Made by a program: the position numbers and the translations under genes. The notes under the pieces were generated by a model, which worked only from the letters and a program-made list of their open reading frames with translations, was not told where the DNA came from and made no database searches. A stretch of 41,893 nucleotides of DNA from Desulfovibrio sp. (GTDB lineage: Bacteria; Desulfobacterota; Desulfovibrionia; Desulfovibrionales; Desulfovibrionaceae), in the NCBI GenBank assembly GCA_031260725.1, contig JAISKZ010000056.1, positions 1 to 41,893 of the forward strand, written 5' to 3'. The first letter of the stretch is position 1. The number at the start of each line of letters is the position of its first letter. Positions 18,737-27,929 of the stretch are shown here, one piece after another.

Positions 18737-19798
18737 TTACGCTTTGTCCAAATCAGACCAGTCAAGCACCGTGTCTTCCGGCAAATCGCGCCGGGCGCGC
18801 ATGGCAAGCGTCTCTTCGTAATGACGCGGCGAAATGCCGTGGGCCGGGCGTTTCCAGGTCAAATCTTCAGGGCGCAGCATCCGGCCGGCCTTGATGGCGC
18901 ACGCCGTCACAAGTGAGCGTCGGGCGTTGCGTCGCGCCAACTCTTCCTCCGGCAGGGCCCGCAGGGTAAATTCGCCTATGCTGACAAGGGTTTTTTCAAG
19001 ACGGGCATAAAAATGTTTCAGATCTTCCTTGTCCATGGCGTGATAATGGTCATTGCCGGGCAGCGTTTTGTCGTGAGTGAAGTGTTTTTCCAGCACGCGC
19101 GCCCCCATCAGGACGGCGCTTTCAAGTATATGCATATCCCCAGGCAGGGTGTGGTCGGAATAGCCGATGACATGTCGCGGAAAATGCTGTTTAAGCGCGT
19201 GGATCATGCCGAGCGCCGCATTTTCATCCGCCGTGGGGTAGTTTAAAACACAGTGCAGCAGTGCAAGTCTGTTGCCTTTTGCTTCTATCCATTCCACAGC
19301 TTCGGCTATTTCATGCAGGTCGGCGGCGCCGGTGGAAAGCAGAATGGGCTTGTTAAAGTCGCAGAGAATGCGAATAAAGGGCTTGTTGGTTATGTCGGAA
19401 GATGAAATTTTAAACACTTCCATGAGATCGTTGAGAAAATGCGCTGATTCCACGTCAAAGGGCGTGGAGAGAAAGGCTATGCCCGCCGTGTCGCAGCATC
19501 TTTTCAGAGCCTCAAACTCGTTTTTCCAGAAGGAGTCGTGTTTTTTAAAAAGCTCATACTGACTTTTTGTGGGTTCCCTGCTTGTGTCCCAGTAGGCTGG
19601 TGAATCTCTGGAGGCCAGCGTGGCGGCCTTGTATGTCTGAAATTTGATGGCGTCGGCACCACCTTCCGCCGCCTCGGCGACAAGTCGTTTTGCAATGGAC
19701 ATGCTGCCTTCGTGGTTCACGCCGGCTTCGGCAATGACGCAGGGACGCGGAATGCTTGTTTCCGACTTCGGACAATTGAAAATATCTGTGAGTTTCAT
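18737..19798 (-). CDS. NeuB-family nonulosonate synthase (N-acetylneuraminate / legionaminate / pseudaminate type) with SAF domain
   Basis: CVIAEAGVNHEGSMSIAKRLVAEAAEGGADAIKFQTYKA, FKISSSDITNKPFI, GYSDHTLPG, LEKHFTHDKTLPGNDH; C-terminal SAF-like RRSLVTACAIKAGRMLRPEDLTWKRPAHGI. Confidence 0.9.
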   Translation of the reverse strand: MKLTDIFNCPKSETSIPRPCVIAEAGVNHEGSMSIAKRLVAEAAEGGADAIKFQTYKAATLASRDSPAYWDTSREPTKSQYELFKKHDSFWKNEFEALKRCCDTAGIAFLSTPFDVESAHFLNDLMEVFKISSSDITNKPFIRILCDFNKPILLSTGAADLHEIAEAVEWIEAKGNRLALLHCVLNYPTADENAALGMIHALKQHFPRHVIGYSDHTLPGDMHILESAVLMGARVLEKHFTHDKTLPGNDHYHAMDKEDLKHFYARLEKTLVSIGEFTLRALPEEELARRNARRSLVTACAIKAGRMLRPEDLTWKRPAHGISPRHYEETLAMRARRDLPEDTVLDWSDLDKA

Positions 19799-20134
19799 AA
19801 ACGGTTCCTCTTTGTGTGTATTCCATACATATACGCTTGATTTAGGATATATATGTCCTGTGCAATGCCGGCTTTCTTTTCGGCCGGGCAAATATAGTTC
19901 AAGCTTCTCCCAGACATAATCAGAGATATTGTGTCACCTGTGCGCTGGTATGGATATGAGAACCTCGCTGTTAGTTGACCTGCAGCGAAGTATGCCAGAA
20001 AAATTAAATCTGGACAATCTCGTGACTATTCCATCTAAAGGAAAAGAAAGGCATCTTCAACCTTCAACACCGCTGTAACCTTGACAGATAAAACAGCCCG
20101 CACGGTGTGGCGATGCTTGCCGGGACGGAAAATT

Positions 20135-20455
20135 TCAATATGCCAGAAGCATGTCCATAAAACCAGGCGGCTTGATAAGTAATAGAGAACATACGGTATA
20201 TAGTGATGTTTGACTTCGGGCTGACACGGGCCTTAAACTAGGGAGTGCTTTTACGCCCATACCAATGCGAATCGGGGTTTGATAAACCACGGTCGGATCG
20301 TCCATGATGAACCCCGGCTGAGGGCAAAGATCCCCAAGATCGGTCGATTGATTGGGAGGCATAGCGCGGATTACATCATGGCACCTGGAAAATCCCCTGA
20401 AACGATGCCGAATACATGGACGGCTCGATATTGTCAGTTCAAAAAATCTTTGACT
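20135..20455 (-). pseudogene. Possible decayed fragment of an iron-containing alcohol dehydrogenase / maleylacetate reductase-like gene
   Basis: Minus-strand fragments YSASFQGIFQV (one frame) then DVIRAMPPNQSTDLGDLCPQPGFIMDDPTVVYQTPIRIGMGVKAL (another frame) resemble LSA.EF.GIF..TD...CP...I.DP.V..QTP.R...G.KAL. Frame interrupted. Confidence 0.38.
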
Positions 20456-20540
20456 CGGGGCGTGCCTATACATGCCTTGCAGGCCATGCCGCGCTGCGGG
20501 CGGAAGCAACAGTCTTGAAAGGAATAATCAAGGAATAATC

Positions 20541-21815
20541 ATGGACGGCATCTCAAAACGACTGTTTGAGCGGGCGCAAAGCCTGATACCGGGAGGAGTG
20601 AACAGCCCGGTGCGCGCCTGCCGCAATGTGGACAGCCTGCCGCTTTTTATCGCAAAGGCGCACGGCTGCCGTCTGACAGACGTGGATCATCGCGAATACA
20701 TTGACTTCGTGCTTTCCTGGGGGCCCATGATCTTAGGCCATGCGGAAGCTTCAGTCACTGAGGCCCTGCACGGAGCAGTGCGACGCGGCACGAGTTATGG
20801 CGCGCCCTGTCCTGATGAAGTGGCTCTGGCTCAGGAAATATGTGAGGCTCTGCCCGGCGTGGAAATGATGCGCATGGTCAATTCCGGCACAGAAGCCGCC
20901 ATGAGCGCCCTGCGTCTTGCGCGCGCCGTGACGGGCAGAGACAAGGTCGTCAAATTTATCGGATGTTACCACGGCCATGCCGATCCGTTTCTGGCCGCCG
21001 CCGGCTCCGGCGTTGCCACATTTTCCGTACCCGGCACGCCCGGCGTTCCCCGCACCGTGACGGCCGACACACTGCTGCTTTCTTACAACAATGCGGACGC
21101 CGTGCGGCAATGCTTTGCCGCGCACGGCAAAAATATTGCCGCCGTCATTGTGGAACCCGTGGCCGCCAATATGGGTCTTGTGCCGCCTGTGGCGGGCTTT
21201 CTTGAAACCCTGCGCGATATTACAGCGACACACGGCGCGATTCTGATTTTTGACGAAGTGATCACAGGTTTTCGCGCCGCTTACGGCGGCGCGCAAACGC
21301 GTTTCGCCATTGATCCGGATTTAACAGTGCTCGGCAAAATTATCGGCGGCGGCCTGCCCGTGGGAGCGTTCGGCGGCAAAAAATGCTATATGCAACAGGT
21401 GGCACCGGAGGGCAAGGTGTATCAGGCAGGCACGCTCTCCGGCAATCCTCTGGCCATGGCAGCCGGCCTTGCCACACTGCGCATGCTCAAAACCCTTGAT
21501 TACAATGCCCTTGAAAAACGCACACGCGACTTTGCCGGAGAACTCGGGCACATTTTACGGGCAAAAGGTGTCCCCGCGCAAACGCCGTCACTGGCTTCCA
21601 TGTTCGGCATTTTTTTTCGCGATGGAGAAATCCGCGATTTCAACGACGCTGAACAATGCGATCAGCAACTCTTTACCACATTTTATAAGCAGATGCGCGC
21701 ACAAGGCATTTACCTTGCCCCATCAGCGTTTGAAACCGGCATGGTGTCCTTTGCCCACAGTGAAGACGATTTTGCCGCCGCCCTTGATGCGGCGCGTTTT
21801 GTCAAGTTTGATTAA
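20541..21815 (+). CDS. hemL: Glutamate-1-semialdehyde 2,1-aminomutase
   Basis: [90 protein letters not shown]. Confidence 0.97.
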   Translation: MDGISKRLFERAQSLIPGGVNSPVRACRNVDSLPLFIAKAHGCRLTDVDHREYIDFVLSWGPMILGHAEASVTEALHGAVRRGTSYGAPCPDEVALAQEICEALPGVEMMRMVNSGTEAAMSALRLARAVTGRDKVVKFIGCYHGHADPFLAAAGSGVATFSVPGTPGVPRTVTADTLLLSYNNADAVRQCFAAHGKNIAAVIVEPVAANMGLVPPVAGFLETLRDITATHGAILIFDEVITGFRAAYGGAQTRFAIDPDLTVLGKIIGGGLPVGAFGGKKCYMQQVAPEGKVYQAGTLSGNPLAMAAGLATLRMLKTLDYNALEKRTRDFAGELGHILRAKGVPAQTPSLASMFGIFFRDGEIRDFNDAEQCDQQLFTTFYKQMRAQGIYLAPSAFETGMVSFAHSEDDFAAALDAARFVKFD

Positions 21816-22963
21816 TGAAGAGCACAACTTCCCTTGCATGTTATGTATTGAGCCGCAGCGCGTTGCCGCTCGCTCAACGTCTGGCGCAAGGGCTTGCCTC
21901 ATCCCCTTGGCGCGCTCCCTCCGGGCGTTGCGTGGAGCAGTGCCGCATAAACGCTCCCACGAGAATATGCCGGACATGTGAAGGGCGCATGCACGCCTTT
22001 CAGCACTTGCAGGATTGTCTGACGCAGGAATACCACCGTCACGCGGCGCATGTTTTTCTGGGCGCAACGGGCATAGCCGTGCGCGTGCTCGCTCCCCTGC
22101 TCCGCCATAAGGGCGAAGACCCCCCTGTCCTTGTGCTTGATCCCGCAGGACGCTTTGTCATAAGCCTCATCTGCGGCCATTGGGGCGGCGGCAATGCGCT
22201 GGCCAGGCACATTGCGCGTCTTGTCGGCGCGATGCCCGTGATCACCACAGCCTCTGATTCGTCAACAAACAACGTGACACCATTAACGCTCGACCTGCTG
22301 CTACGCGACGCAGGTCTGCGCATTCTCGACTGGGATTGCCTGCCAAAAGCGCAAGCCGCCCTGCTGGAAGAACGCACACTGCCGTTGTGGGATCCCTGCT
22401 ATGCCCTGCCCGGAGCTGTACCTCCGGCTTTTGAGCGCCTGACGTGCGACGAGGATGGCCCGCCTCCGACAGACATGGCGCGGACAAGCCCGGTTCCCGT
22501 CTCCGCCGTGCACTGGCGGCGCATGCCCAAGGCTGAAAATCTGCTTCGCATTGCCGTGCCGCGCCTGTATGTGGGTCTCGGCTGCCGTAAAAACCTGCCC
22601 CGGAACGTCGCCGTTACGGCGCTTGAGGAACTTTTCGCCGCCAATAATCTGGAACCGCGCGCTGTAGCGGGTCTGGCCAGCGTAGAGGAAAAACGGGAGG
22701 AACCGCCTCTGCTCTTTGCCGCTGCCCGCCTTCATGCGCCCCTGTTCGCCTTTGCGGCCGCGACGCTGGCGCAATGCGATACCCCTCACCCTTCTCAAGC
22801 CGCAGGGCACCGTTTTGGACAAAAGGACTTCAGCGTTTGTGAAGCCGCGGCACTGCTTGCCGCCGGACAAGACAGTCGCCTTGTCGTCTCAAAACAGACA
22901 TACAAGCGCTGCCTGACGCTCTCCGTAGCGCTTGCGGCGCAAAACCCGCAATTTTCTATATGA
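21815..22963 (+). CDS. cbiG: Cobalamin biosynthesis protein CbiG
   Basis: VFLGATGIAVRVLAPLLRHKGEDPPVLVLDPAGRFVISLICGHWGGGNALA; YVGLGCRKN C-terminal domain. Confidence 0.92.
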   Translation: MKSTTSLACYVLSRSALPLAQRLAQGLASSPWRAPSGRCVEQCRINAPTRICRTCEGRMHAFQHLQDCLTQEYHRHAAHVFLGATGIAVRVLAPLLRHKGEDPPVLVLDPAGRFVISLICGHWGGGNALARHIARLVGAMPVITTASDSSTNNVTPLTLDLLLRDAGLRILDWDCLPKAQAALLEERTLPLWDPCYALPGAVPPAFERLTCDEDGPPPTDMARTSPVPVSAVHWRRMPKAENLLRIAVPRLYVGLGCRKNLPRNVAVTALEELFAANNLEPRAVAGLASVEEKREEPPLLFAAARLHAPLFAFAAATLAQCDTPHPSQAAGHRFGQKDFSVCEAAALLAAGQDSRLVVSKQTYKRCLTLSVALAAQNPQFSI

Positions 22964-23754
22964 AGCCCGCACCGCTGTATGTTGTCGGTCTGGGGCCCGG
23001 CGACGCCGCGTGCTTGACGCAGCAGGCACGCGTTGCCCTAACGCGGGCACAATGTATCGCCGGCTACCATCTTTACCTTGAACTCGCACCACCGGAACTG
23101 CTGCACGGCAAAACCATAATCGCCACCGGCATGCGCCATGAAAAAGAACGTTGCGCGGCCGCCGTGGAGGCGTCACTTGCCGGGCAGGAGACGGCGCTGG
23201 TTTGCTCCGGCGACCCCGGTGTTTATGCGCTTGCCGGCCTGACGCTCGAACTGCTTGAATCACGCGGTCTGCTTGCGGTTGTGCCGTTCAGCGTTGTCCC
23301 CGGCGTACCAGCCCTGTGCGCGGCCGCAGCGCTGCTCGGCGCGCCGCTGACACACGATTTCGCCTGTATCAGTTTAAGTGATTTGCTCACGCCGCGGAAT
23401 ACCATTAAAAAAAGGCTCGCCGCCGCCCTGGAAGCGGATTTTGTATGCGTGCTTTACAACCCGCGCTCAAAAGGCCGTCCACATCTGCTGACCGGGGCGC
23501 TTGAAAAGGCACGGCTCTTTCGCAGGCCGGAGTGCCCCGTCGGGCTTGTCCGCAAGGCTTTCCGCCTGGGACAGAATGTCTGCGTACAGGAGCTTTCCCG
23601 CTTTGACGCGACACAGGTTGACATGCTCTCCCTGCTCATTATCGGCAACAGCGAAAGCCGCTCTCTGGGCCGCTATATGCTCACTCCGCGCGGCTACCGC
23701 ATTGACACACAGAATGAAAACACCATACCTGTCTGTTCGCACCCGCCTCATTGA
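22960..23754 (+). CDS. cobJ: Precorrin-3B C17-methyltransferase
   Basis: LYVVGLGPGDAACLTQQARVAL, CSGDPGVYALAG, VPFSVVPGVPALCAAAALLGAPLTHDFACISLSDLLTP. ATGA overlap with cbiG. Confidence 0.93.
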   Translation: MKPAPLYVVGLGPGDAACLTQQARVALTRAQCIAGYHLYLELAPPELLHGKTIIATGMRHEKERCAAAVEASLAGQETALVCSGDPGVYALAGLTLELLESRGLLAVVPFSVVPGVPALCAAAALLGAPLTHDFACISLSDLLTPRNTIKKRLAAALEADFVCVLYNPRSKGRPHLLTGALEKARLFRRPECPVGLVRKAFRLGQNVCVQELSRFDATQVDMLSLLIIGNSESRSLGRYMLTPRGYRIDTQNENTIPVCSHPPH

Positions 23755-23822
23755 CACGACATCGCCAACGCCGTATTGTCACAAAAATTTTTTTATGCCG
23801 CTTTTTTAAGAAGGAGGTTGCC

Positions 23823-24212
23823 ATGAAGAAGTCTTTTGCTCTGCTCTGCCTTTTCATTCCAATCTTTGCCCTGTCAGCGCTGGCCACGCCGCCGCCCGTT
23901 CCTATCATCCCTCTGGCTGTCAAGGGATCCAAAAAAGAAGTGATGTTTCCCCACTCCGCTCACCAAAAAGTAGAATGCGTGGTCTGTCACCATCTGGTAA
24001 AGGGAGAAGAGAATTTCCAGAAGTGCGCCACAGCGGGCTGCCATGACGATCTGACGGCCAGAAAAGGCAAAAAAAGCCTGTATGCCGCATTTCATGAGAA
24101 AGTCGGAGCAAAGCATAAGACCTGTATTGAATGCCACAACAAAGTTGTTGCCGAAAAATCGGATCTGAAAAAGGAGATGCTGGGCTGCGCCAAATCAAAA
24201 TGCCATCCCTAG
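23823..24212 (+). CDS. Tetraheme cytochrome c3 (class III cytochrome c)
   Basis: Signal peptide; four heme motifs CVVCH, CATAGCH (CX4CH), CIECH, CAKSKCH (CX4CH); SD aaggagg. Confidence 0.96.
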   Translation: MKKSFALLCLFIPIFALSALATPPPVPIIPLAVKGSKKEVMFPHSAHQKVECVVCHHLVKGEENFQKCATAGCHDDLTARKGKKSLYAAFHEKVGAKHKTCIECHNKVVAEKSDLKKEMLGCAKSKCHP

Positions 24213-24448
24213 AACATTTCATTCTTGCAACACTTCATATCCACAAGATTTGAACTATGCCCTCACACCACTGCTGAAACCAGATCATGAGCTTGTGCGA
24301 CAGACTCTTCCAGCGCTTCATATGTTCATGCTTTCTATCACAGATGAAACCGCGCAACGCTGCAACACACAATGGATGCCACCCTTTCATGGAGTGACGA
24401 CAAAATAATTGCCAAACTACCTGGTGTGGCTCCTTGAATACAAGCCGA

Positions 24449-25621
24449 CTACCTGGCCAGCAGCAGCCATGCCGGGCCTTTGGCGTCAAGATGGCTTGCC
24501 ACATAGTTAGCCCGTTCGTCCGAGCCGCAAAAAATGTCAATGCGGTTGCCTTTGATGGCTCCGCCCACGTCCTGTGCAAAGCCTATTCCCCGTAACGGCA
24601 CGCTGCCGCGTGACTGGTCCGGCGCATTGACGCCATAAGCCACGACCGTGCCGAAAGGAATAAAATTTCTGGCGGTAGCGAGAGAAAGCCATTTGTCCAC
24701 CTCATAGCCCATGGCGCCGGTGGGGCCTTTGTTGCCGTATCTGAAAAAGACGTAACTCGGATTGTCGTTCAATATTTCGCGCACCCGATTCGGATTGTTT
24801 TTGAACCATTTGCGCTGTTCATAAACATCACCACGTTTCAGCAGGCCTTTCTCACGCATAATCCGTCCGGAACTTTTGTATTTATGGCCGTTCTGGCAGT
24901 CGTAATTGACATGCGCTTCACTGCCGTCGTCAAAAATCAAGCGGCCTGAACCTTGAATTTCCAGAAAAAACGAGTCCACAGGATCCGCCGCCCAGGCAAG
25001 CTCCAAACCACGGTTGGCCAGAACCTGCTTTTCTTCAATCGTTCTACGATCATAATATTTGCTGCGGCGATGTTTCCCCTGCCGTTCCTGAGGGCAACGG
25101 TAAATGGCCTGCGTATAGCCGGTTTTTCGTGTACGGCTTGCGCGCACCATAGGTTCATAGTATCCAGAATAGTTGATTCCGCCTGACACTTCCACCCAGC
25201 GAAAATTTTTGAGAAAGAGGCGTGGATCAGCGTCGAGCCGCGGCAGGAGTTCAAGCAGGCGCGTCAGTGTGCGGGAAAGGTCTCCAAAGGTAAGGGTAAG
25301 GCCGTGGCGACTAACGGCTGCGGCCTCTACGGGCTTGCTGTTGACATAGCGCAAAGACTTGCGCACGGTAGGGGCCATGTCCTGCCAACTTGTCAGACGC
25401 TGGTTGCGGGGAGCAAGATTTCTGACAAAAAACTCCGGGCTTTCAAAGGTCACAGGAGGACCCGACGGTTCCGGGACGATGTCCGGTATTTTTTTAGCGC
25501 AGGCGCAAAGACAGAAGGATGCAACAATCAGTATAATCAGGGCAAAGCGCCGGCCGGCCTTATACTGATTGCAAAATCGCGTGTCGCAGCACACGGTGAA
25601 AAAAGGAATTTGTTCATGCAT
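24449..25621 (-). CDS. mltA: MltA family membrane-bound lytic murein transglycosylase (lipoprotein)
   Basis: Lipobox LCAC; YEPMVRASRTRKTGYTQAIYRCP, FFLEIQGSGRL, GKGPTGAMGYEVDKWLSLATARNFIPFGT, FAQDVGGAIKGNRIDIFCG. Start uncertain; the longer ORF N-terminus looks spurious. Confidence 0.9.
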   Translation of the reverse strand: MHEQIPFFTVCCDTRFCNQYKAGRRFALIILIVASFCLCACAKKIPDIVPEPSGPPVTFESPEFFVRNLAPRNQRLTSWQDMAPTVRKSLRYVNSKPVEAAAVSRHGLTLTFGDLSRTLTRLLELLPRLDADPRLFLKNFRWVEVSGGINYSGYYEPMVRASRTRKTGYTQAIYRCPQERQGKHRRSKYYDRRTIEEKQVLANRGLELAWAADPVDSFFLEIQGSGRLIFDDGSEAHVNYDCQNGHKYKSSGRIMREKGLLKRGDVYEQRKWFKNNPNRVREILNDNPSYVFFRYGNKGPTGAMGYEVDKWLSLATARNFIPFGTVVAYGVNAPDQSRGSVPLRGIGFAQDVGGAIKGNRIDIFCGSDERANYVASHLDAKGPAWLLLAR

Positions 25622-26047
25622 GAGTTTCCTGCCTGTTATGTCCGGCTGTCTCATCGTGTGTCTTACGGTGAAACCGACACGATGGGCGTATTGTACTATG
25701 CTGAATACCTGCATCTTTTTGAGCGTGTCCGCGGAGCGTATATACGGCGGTGCGGCATGAGCTACGCTGATGTGGAAAAAAAGGGAATTTTGCTGCCTGT
25801 TCGTGAGGCGCAATGCCGTTACCGCGCACCGGCCCGTTATGACGACCTTGTGGAAATTCGTGCTGCCATAAACGAATGGGGGCGCGCTTCCCTGCGTTTT
25901 GTATATGAGATATGGAATGAGGACAAGACGAAAATTTTGGCGGAAGGCATGACGCAGCATGCCTTGGTGAACCGGGACGGCCGTCCCGTGCCTGTGCCGG
26001 ACTGGTTCAGGCAGCTTTGTCAGCATGCGGCTGTTGCGGATGATTGA
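25616..26047 (+). CDS. YbgC/4-hydroxybenzoyl-CoA thioesterase family acyl-CoA thioesterase
   Basis: VSYGETDTMGVLYYAEYLHLFERVRGAYIRRCG hotdog-fold motif; SD aagga. Confidence 0.9.
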   Translation: MHEFPACYVRLSHRVSYGETDTMGVLYYAEYLHLFERVRGAYIRRCGMSYADVEKKGILLPVREAQCRYRAPARYDDLVEIRAAINEWGRASLRFVYEIWNEDKTKILAEGMTQHALVNRDGRPVPVPDWFRQLCQHAAVADD

Positions 26048-26162
26048 ATCTGTCACGGCGCCGTATGGCGGCTTTTGCCGGTGGACGTGCCGTTGAATTC
26101 GCTGAACAGTTTGAACAGGGCAAGCGGCAGCCAAGTGCCCCTACCGCCACCGCCTGTTCCGG

Positions 26163-27119
26163 CTATGCCTTTTGGGGATCTTTTGAAAGGCCGTGACCCG
26201 GATTGATAATCCGCGTCATGACGGCGAGCATGCCGGCCGCGTCGGCCACGTTGGAAGGGATGATCAGGCTGTTACCCGTTTTGGCGAGTTTGCCAAATTC
26301 ACTTATGTACGCCTCGGCCAGACGCAGTTGCGCTGCAGCGACAGCGTCATTGCCCAACTGTTCGCCCACAATGTGAAGGCCTTTGGCCGTTGCCTCGGCG
26401 ACAGTGCGTATTTGCGCGGCTTCGCCTTCCGCCTGGTTGATCATGGATTGTTTTTTGCCTTCAGACTCGGCGATGGCAGCCTGCTTGGATCCTTCCGCCA
26501 GATTGATGCGTGACTGCATCTCGCCTTCAGACTGGGCAATGGCCGCGCGTTTCTCCCGCTCGGCCCGCATTTGTTTTTCCATGGCCTCCATGACTGTCTT
26601 GGGCGGAGTGATGTCCCGTATTTCATAGCGCAATACCTTAACGCCCCATGGTGAGGTCGCGGCGTCAAGCGCATCTACCACTTCCTGATTGATCTTTGTG
26701 CGCTCCTCAAAGGTTTTGTCCAATTCCAGCTTGCCAATGGCGGAGCGCAGAGCTGTCTGTGCAAGCTGGATGGCCCCCCATTCATAATCGTCAATGCCGT
26801 AGGCGGATTTCTCCGGCGTTATCACTTGCAGATAGATGACGCCGTCAATGTCCACACTCACATTGTCGCGGGTGATGCAGGTCTGTTTCGGCACATCCAC
26901 GACCTGTTCCTTGAGACTGCGCCGGTAAGCGATTCTGTCTACAAAGGGCATAAGCAAATGAAAACCCGCGCTGATGACGGCATGATATTTGCCGAGGCGT
27001 TCTACCACATAGGCCGACTGATTCGGCACAACCACAGCCGCCTTGAATAAAACAAGAATCATCAGGACAGCCAGCAAAAAGAGCCAGCCGTAGCTATTCA
27101 TAAAGTGAAAAAAGGCCAT
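26163..27119 (-). CDS. SPFH/Band 7 membrane protein (QmcA/stomatin-like)
   Basis: N-terminal TM; VVVPNQSAYVVERLGKYHAVISAGFHLLMPFVDRIAYRRSLKEQVVDVPKQTCITRDNVSVDIDGVIYLQV; KA-rich coiled C-terminus. Confidence 0.94.
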   Translation of the reverse strand: MAFFHFMNSYGWLFLLAVLMILVLFKAAVVVPNQSAYVVERLGKYHAVISAGFHLLMPFVDRIAYRRSLKEQVVDVPKQTCITRDNVSVDIDGVIYLQVITPEKSAYGIDDYEWGAIQLAQTALRSAIGKLELDKTFEERTKINQEVVDALDAATSPWGVKVLRYEIRDITPPKTVMEAMEKQMRAEREKRAAIAQSEGEMQSRINLAEGSKQAAIAESEGKKQSMINQAEGEAAQIRTVAEATAKGLHIVGEQLGNDAVAAAQLRLAEAYISEFGKLAKTGNSLIIPSNVADAAGMLAVMTRIINPGHGLSKDPQKA

Positions 27120-27120
27120 G

Positions 27121-27579
27121 TCATTGCTCCTGCGTGTTTTCCTCTGTCACCGATACGCGTAACACCAGTTCGTCGCCAAGGCGGTGCCCAAGCACGCGCA
27201 CAGGCTTTCCTTCGGCAATGTCGCTTTCGGCAACGGCGCGCCAGAAGCTGCCGTCAATGCTGATTTCCCCCGTTTCACCTGGGTGTAAAGCCTTGGTGAC
27301 AACGCCAGTGCGATCGCTCAACAGATGCTCCGGCGCGGGCAGCGACGTGCGGGCATGTCCGCTGAAGACACGGCGAAGTCGACTGCGCAGTAAAACCAGC
27401 GTCAGCAGGGAGCATGTTATAAAAATCAACACCTGCGGGGCAAAGGTCAGATCAAGCCAAGCGGCGACAGCGGCCGCCCATGCCCCAACGCCGAAAAAGA
27501 CGAGCACCAGGGTCATGGATATAACTTCAACCCCGAAGAAGAGTATCCCCAGCAAGATCCAGATTGTTGAAGCGCTCAT
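27121..27579 (-). CDS. NfeD family protein (partner of SPFH protein)
   Basis: MSASTIWILLGILFFGVEVISMTLVLVFFGVGAWAAA; C-terminal OB-fold-like GVVTKALHPGETGEISIDGSFWRAVAE. Confidence 0.9.
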   Translation of the reverse strand: MSASTIWILLGILFFGVEVISMTLVLVFFGVGAWAAAVAAWLDLTFAPQVLIFITCSLLTLVLLRSRLRRVFSGHARTSLPAPEHLLSDRTGVVTKALHPGETGEISIDGSFWRAVAESDIAEGKPVRVLGHRLGDELVLRVSVTEENTQEQ

Positions 27580-27929
27580 GGAATTTCCTGCAAGGCGCAC
27601 GGCAGTTGAAAACGCTTTAGCACACGGAGTCCGCAGGCATTTCTGACATCTGCGGCCTTCTTCCAAGTTTGCCGTTAACACCAGACGTGATTTTTGCGTA
27701 TTTGCTCTCGCAAACTTATTAAAAATAGCCCCGGGGAGAAGAAATGACAAGGGACGTGTCGGAGTGTTTCACCTCAGCAATGATAACAGTCCAGAGGTGC
27801 TCCCATTGATCCTGAACCTGACAAATAATGCCAACGACATGCTAATCACTTCCAAAGAACGGCTTACTATGCGACTCCCGCAGCGAAATCTTCCAAGCTA
27901 TTGCCGCTGTGCAGTCCTCCTGTCATTCC

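Noticed and set aside
17980-18894. 304-aa plus-strand ORF
   Set aside because: Antisense to the LIC12162-like gene and the NeuB-family 3' end; low-complexity basic composition, no family motif.
19900-20540. Possible cobalamin riboswitch upstream of hemL/cbiG
   Set aside because: I could not find the conserved B12-box or core elements; the region looks more like degraded coding sequence.
25622-26134. N-terminal extension of the mltA ORF (561 aa version)
   Set aside because: Antisense to the YbgC thioesterase gene; the lipoprotein signal peptide begins much later, near 25590.
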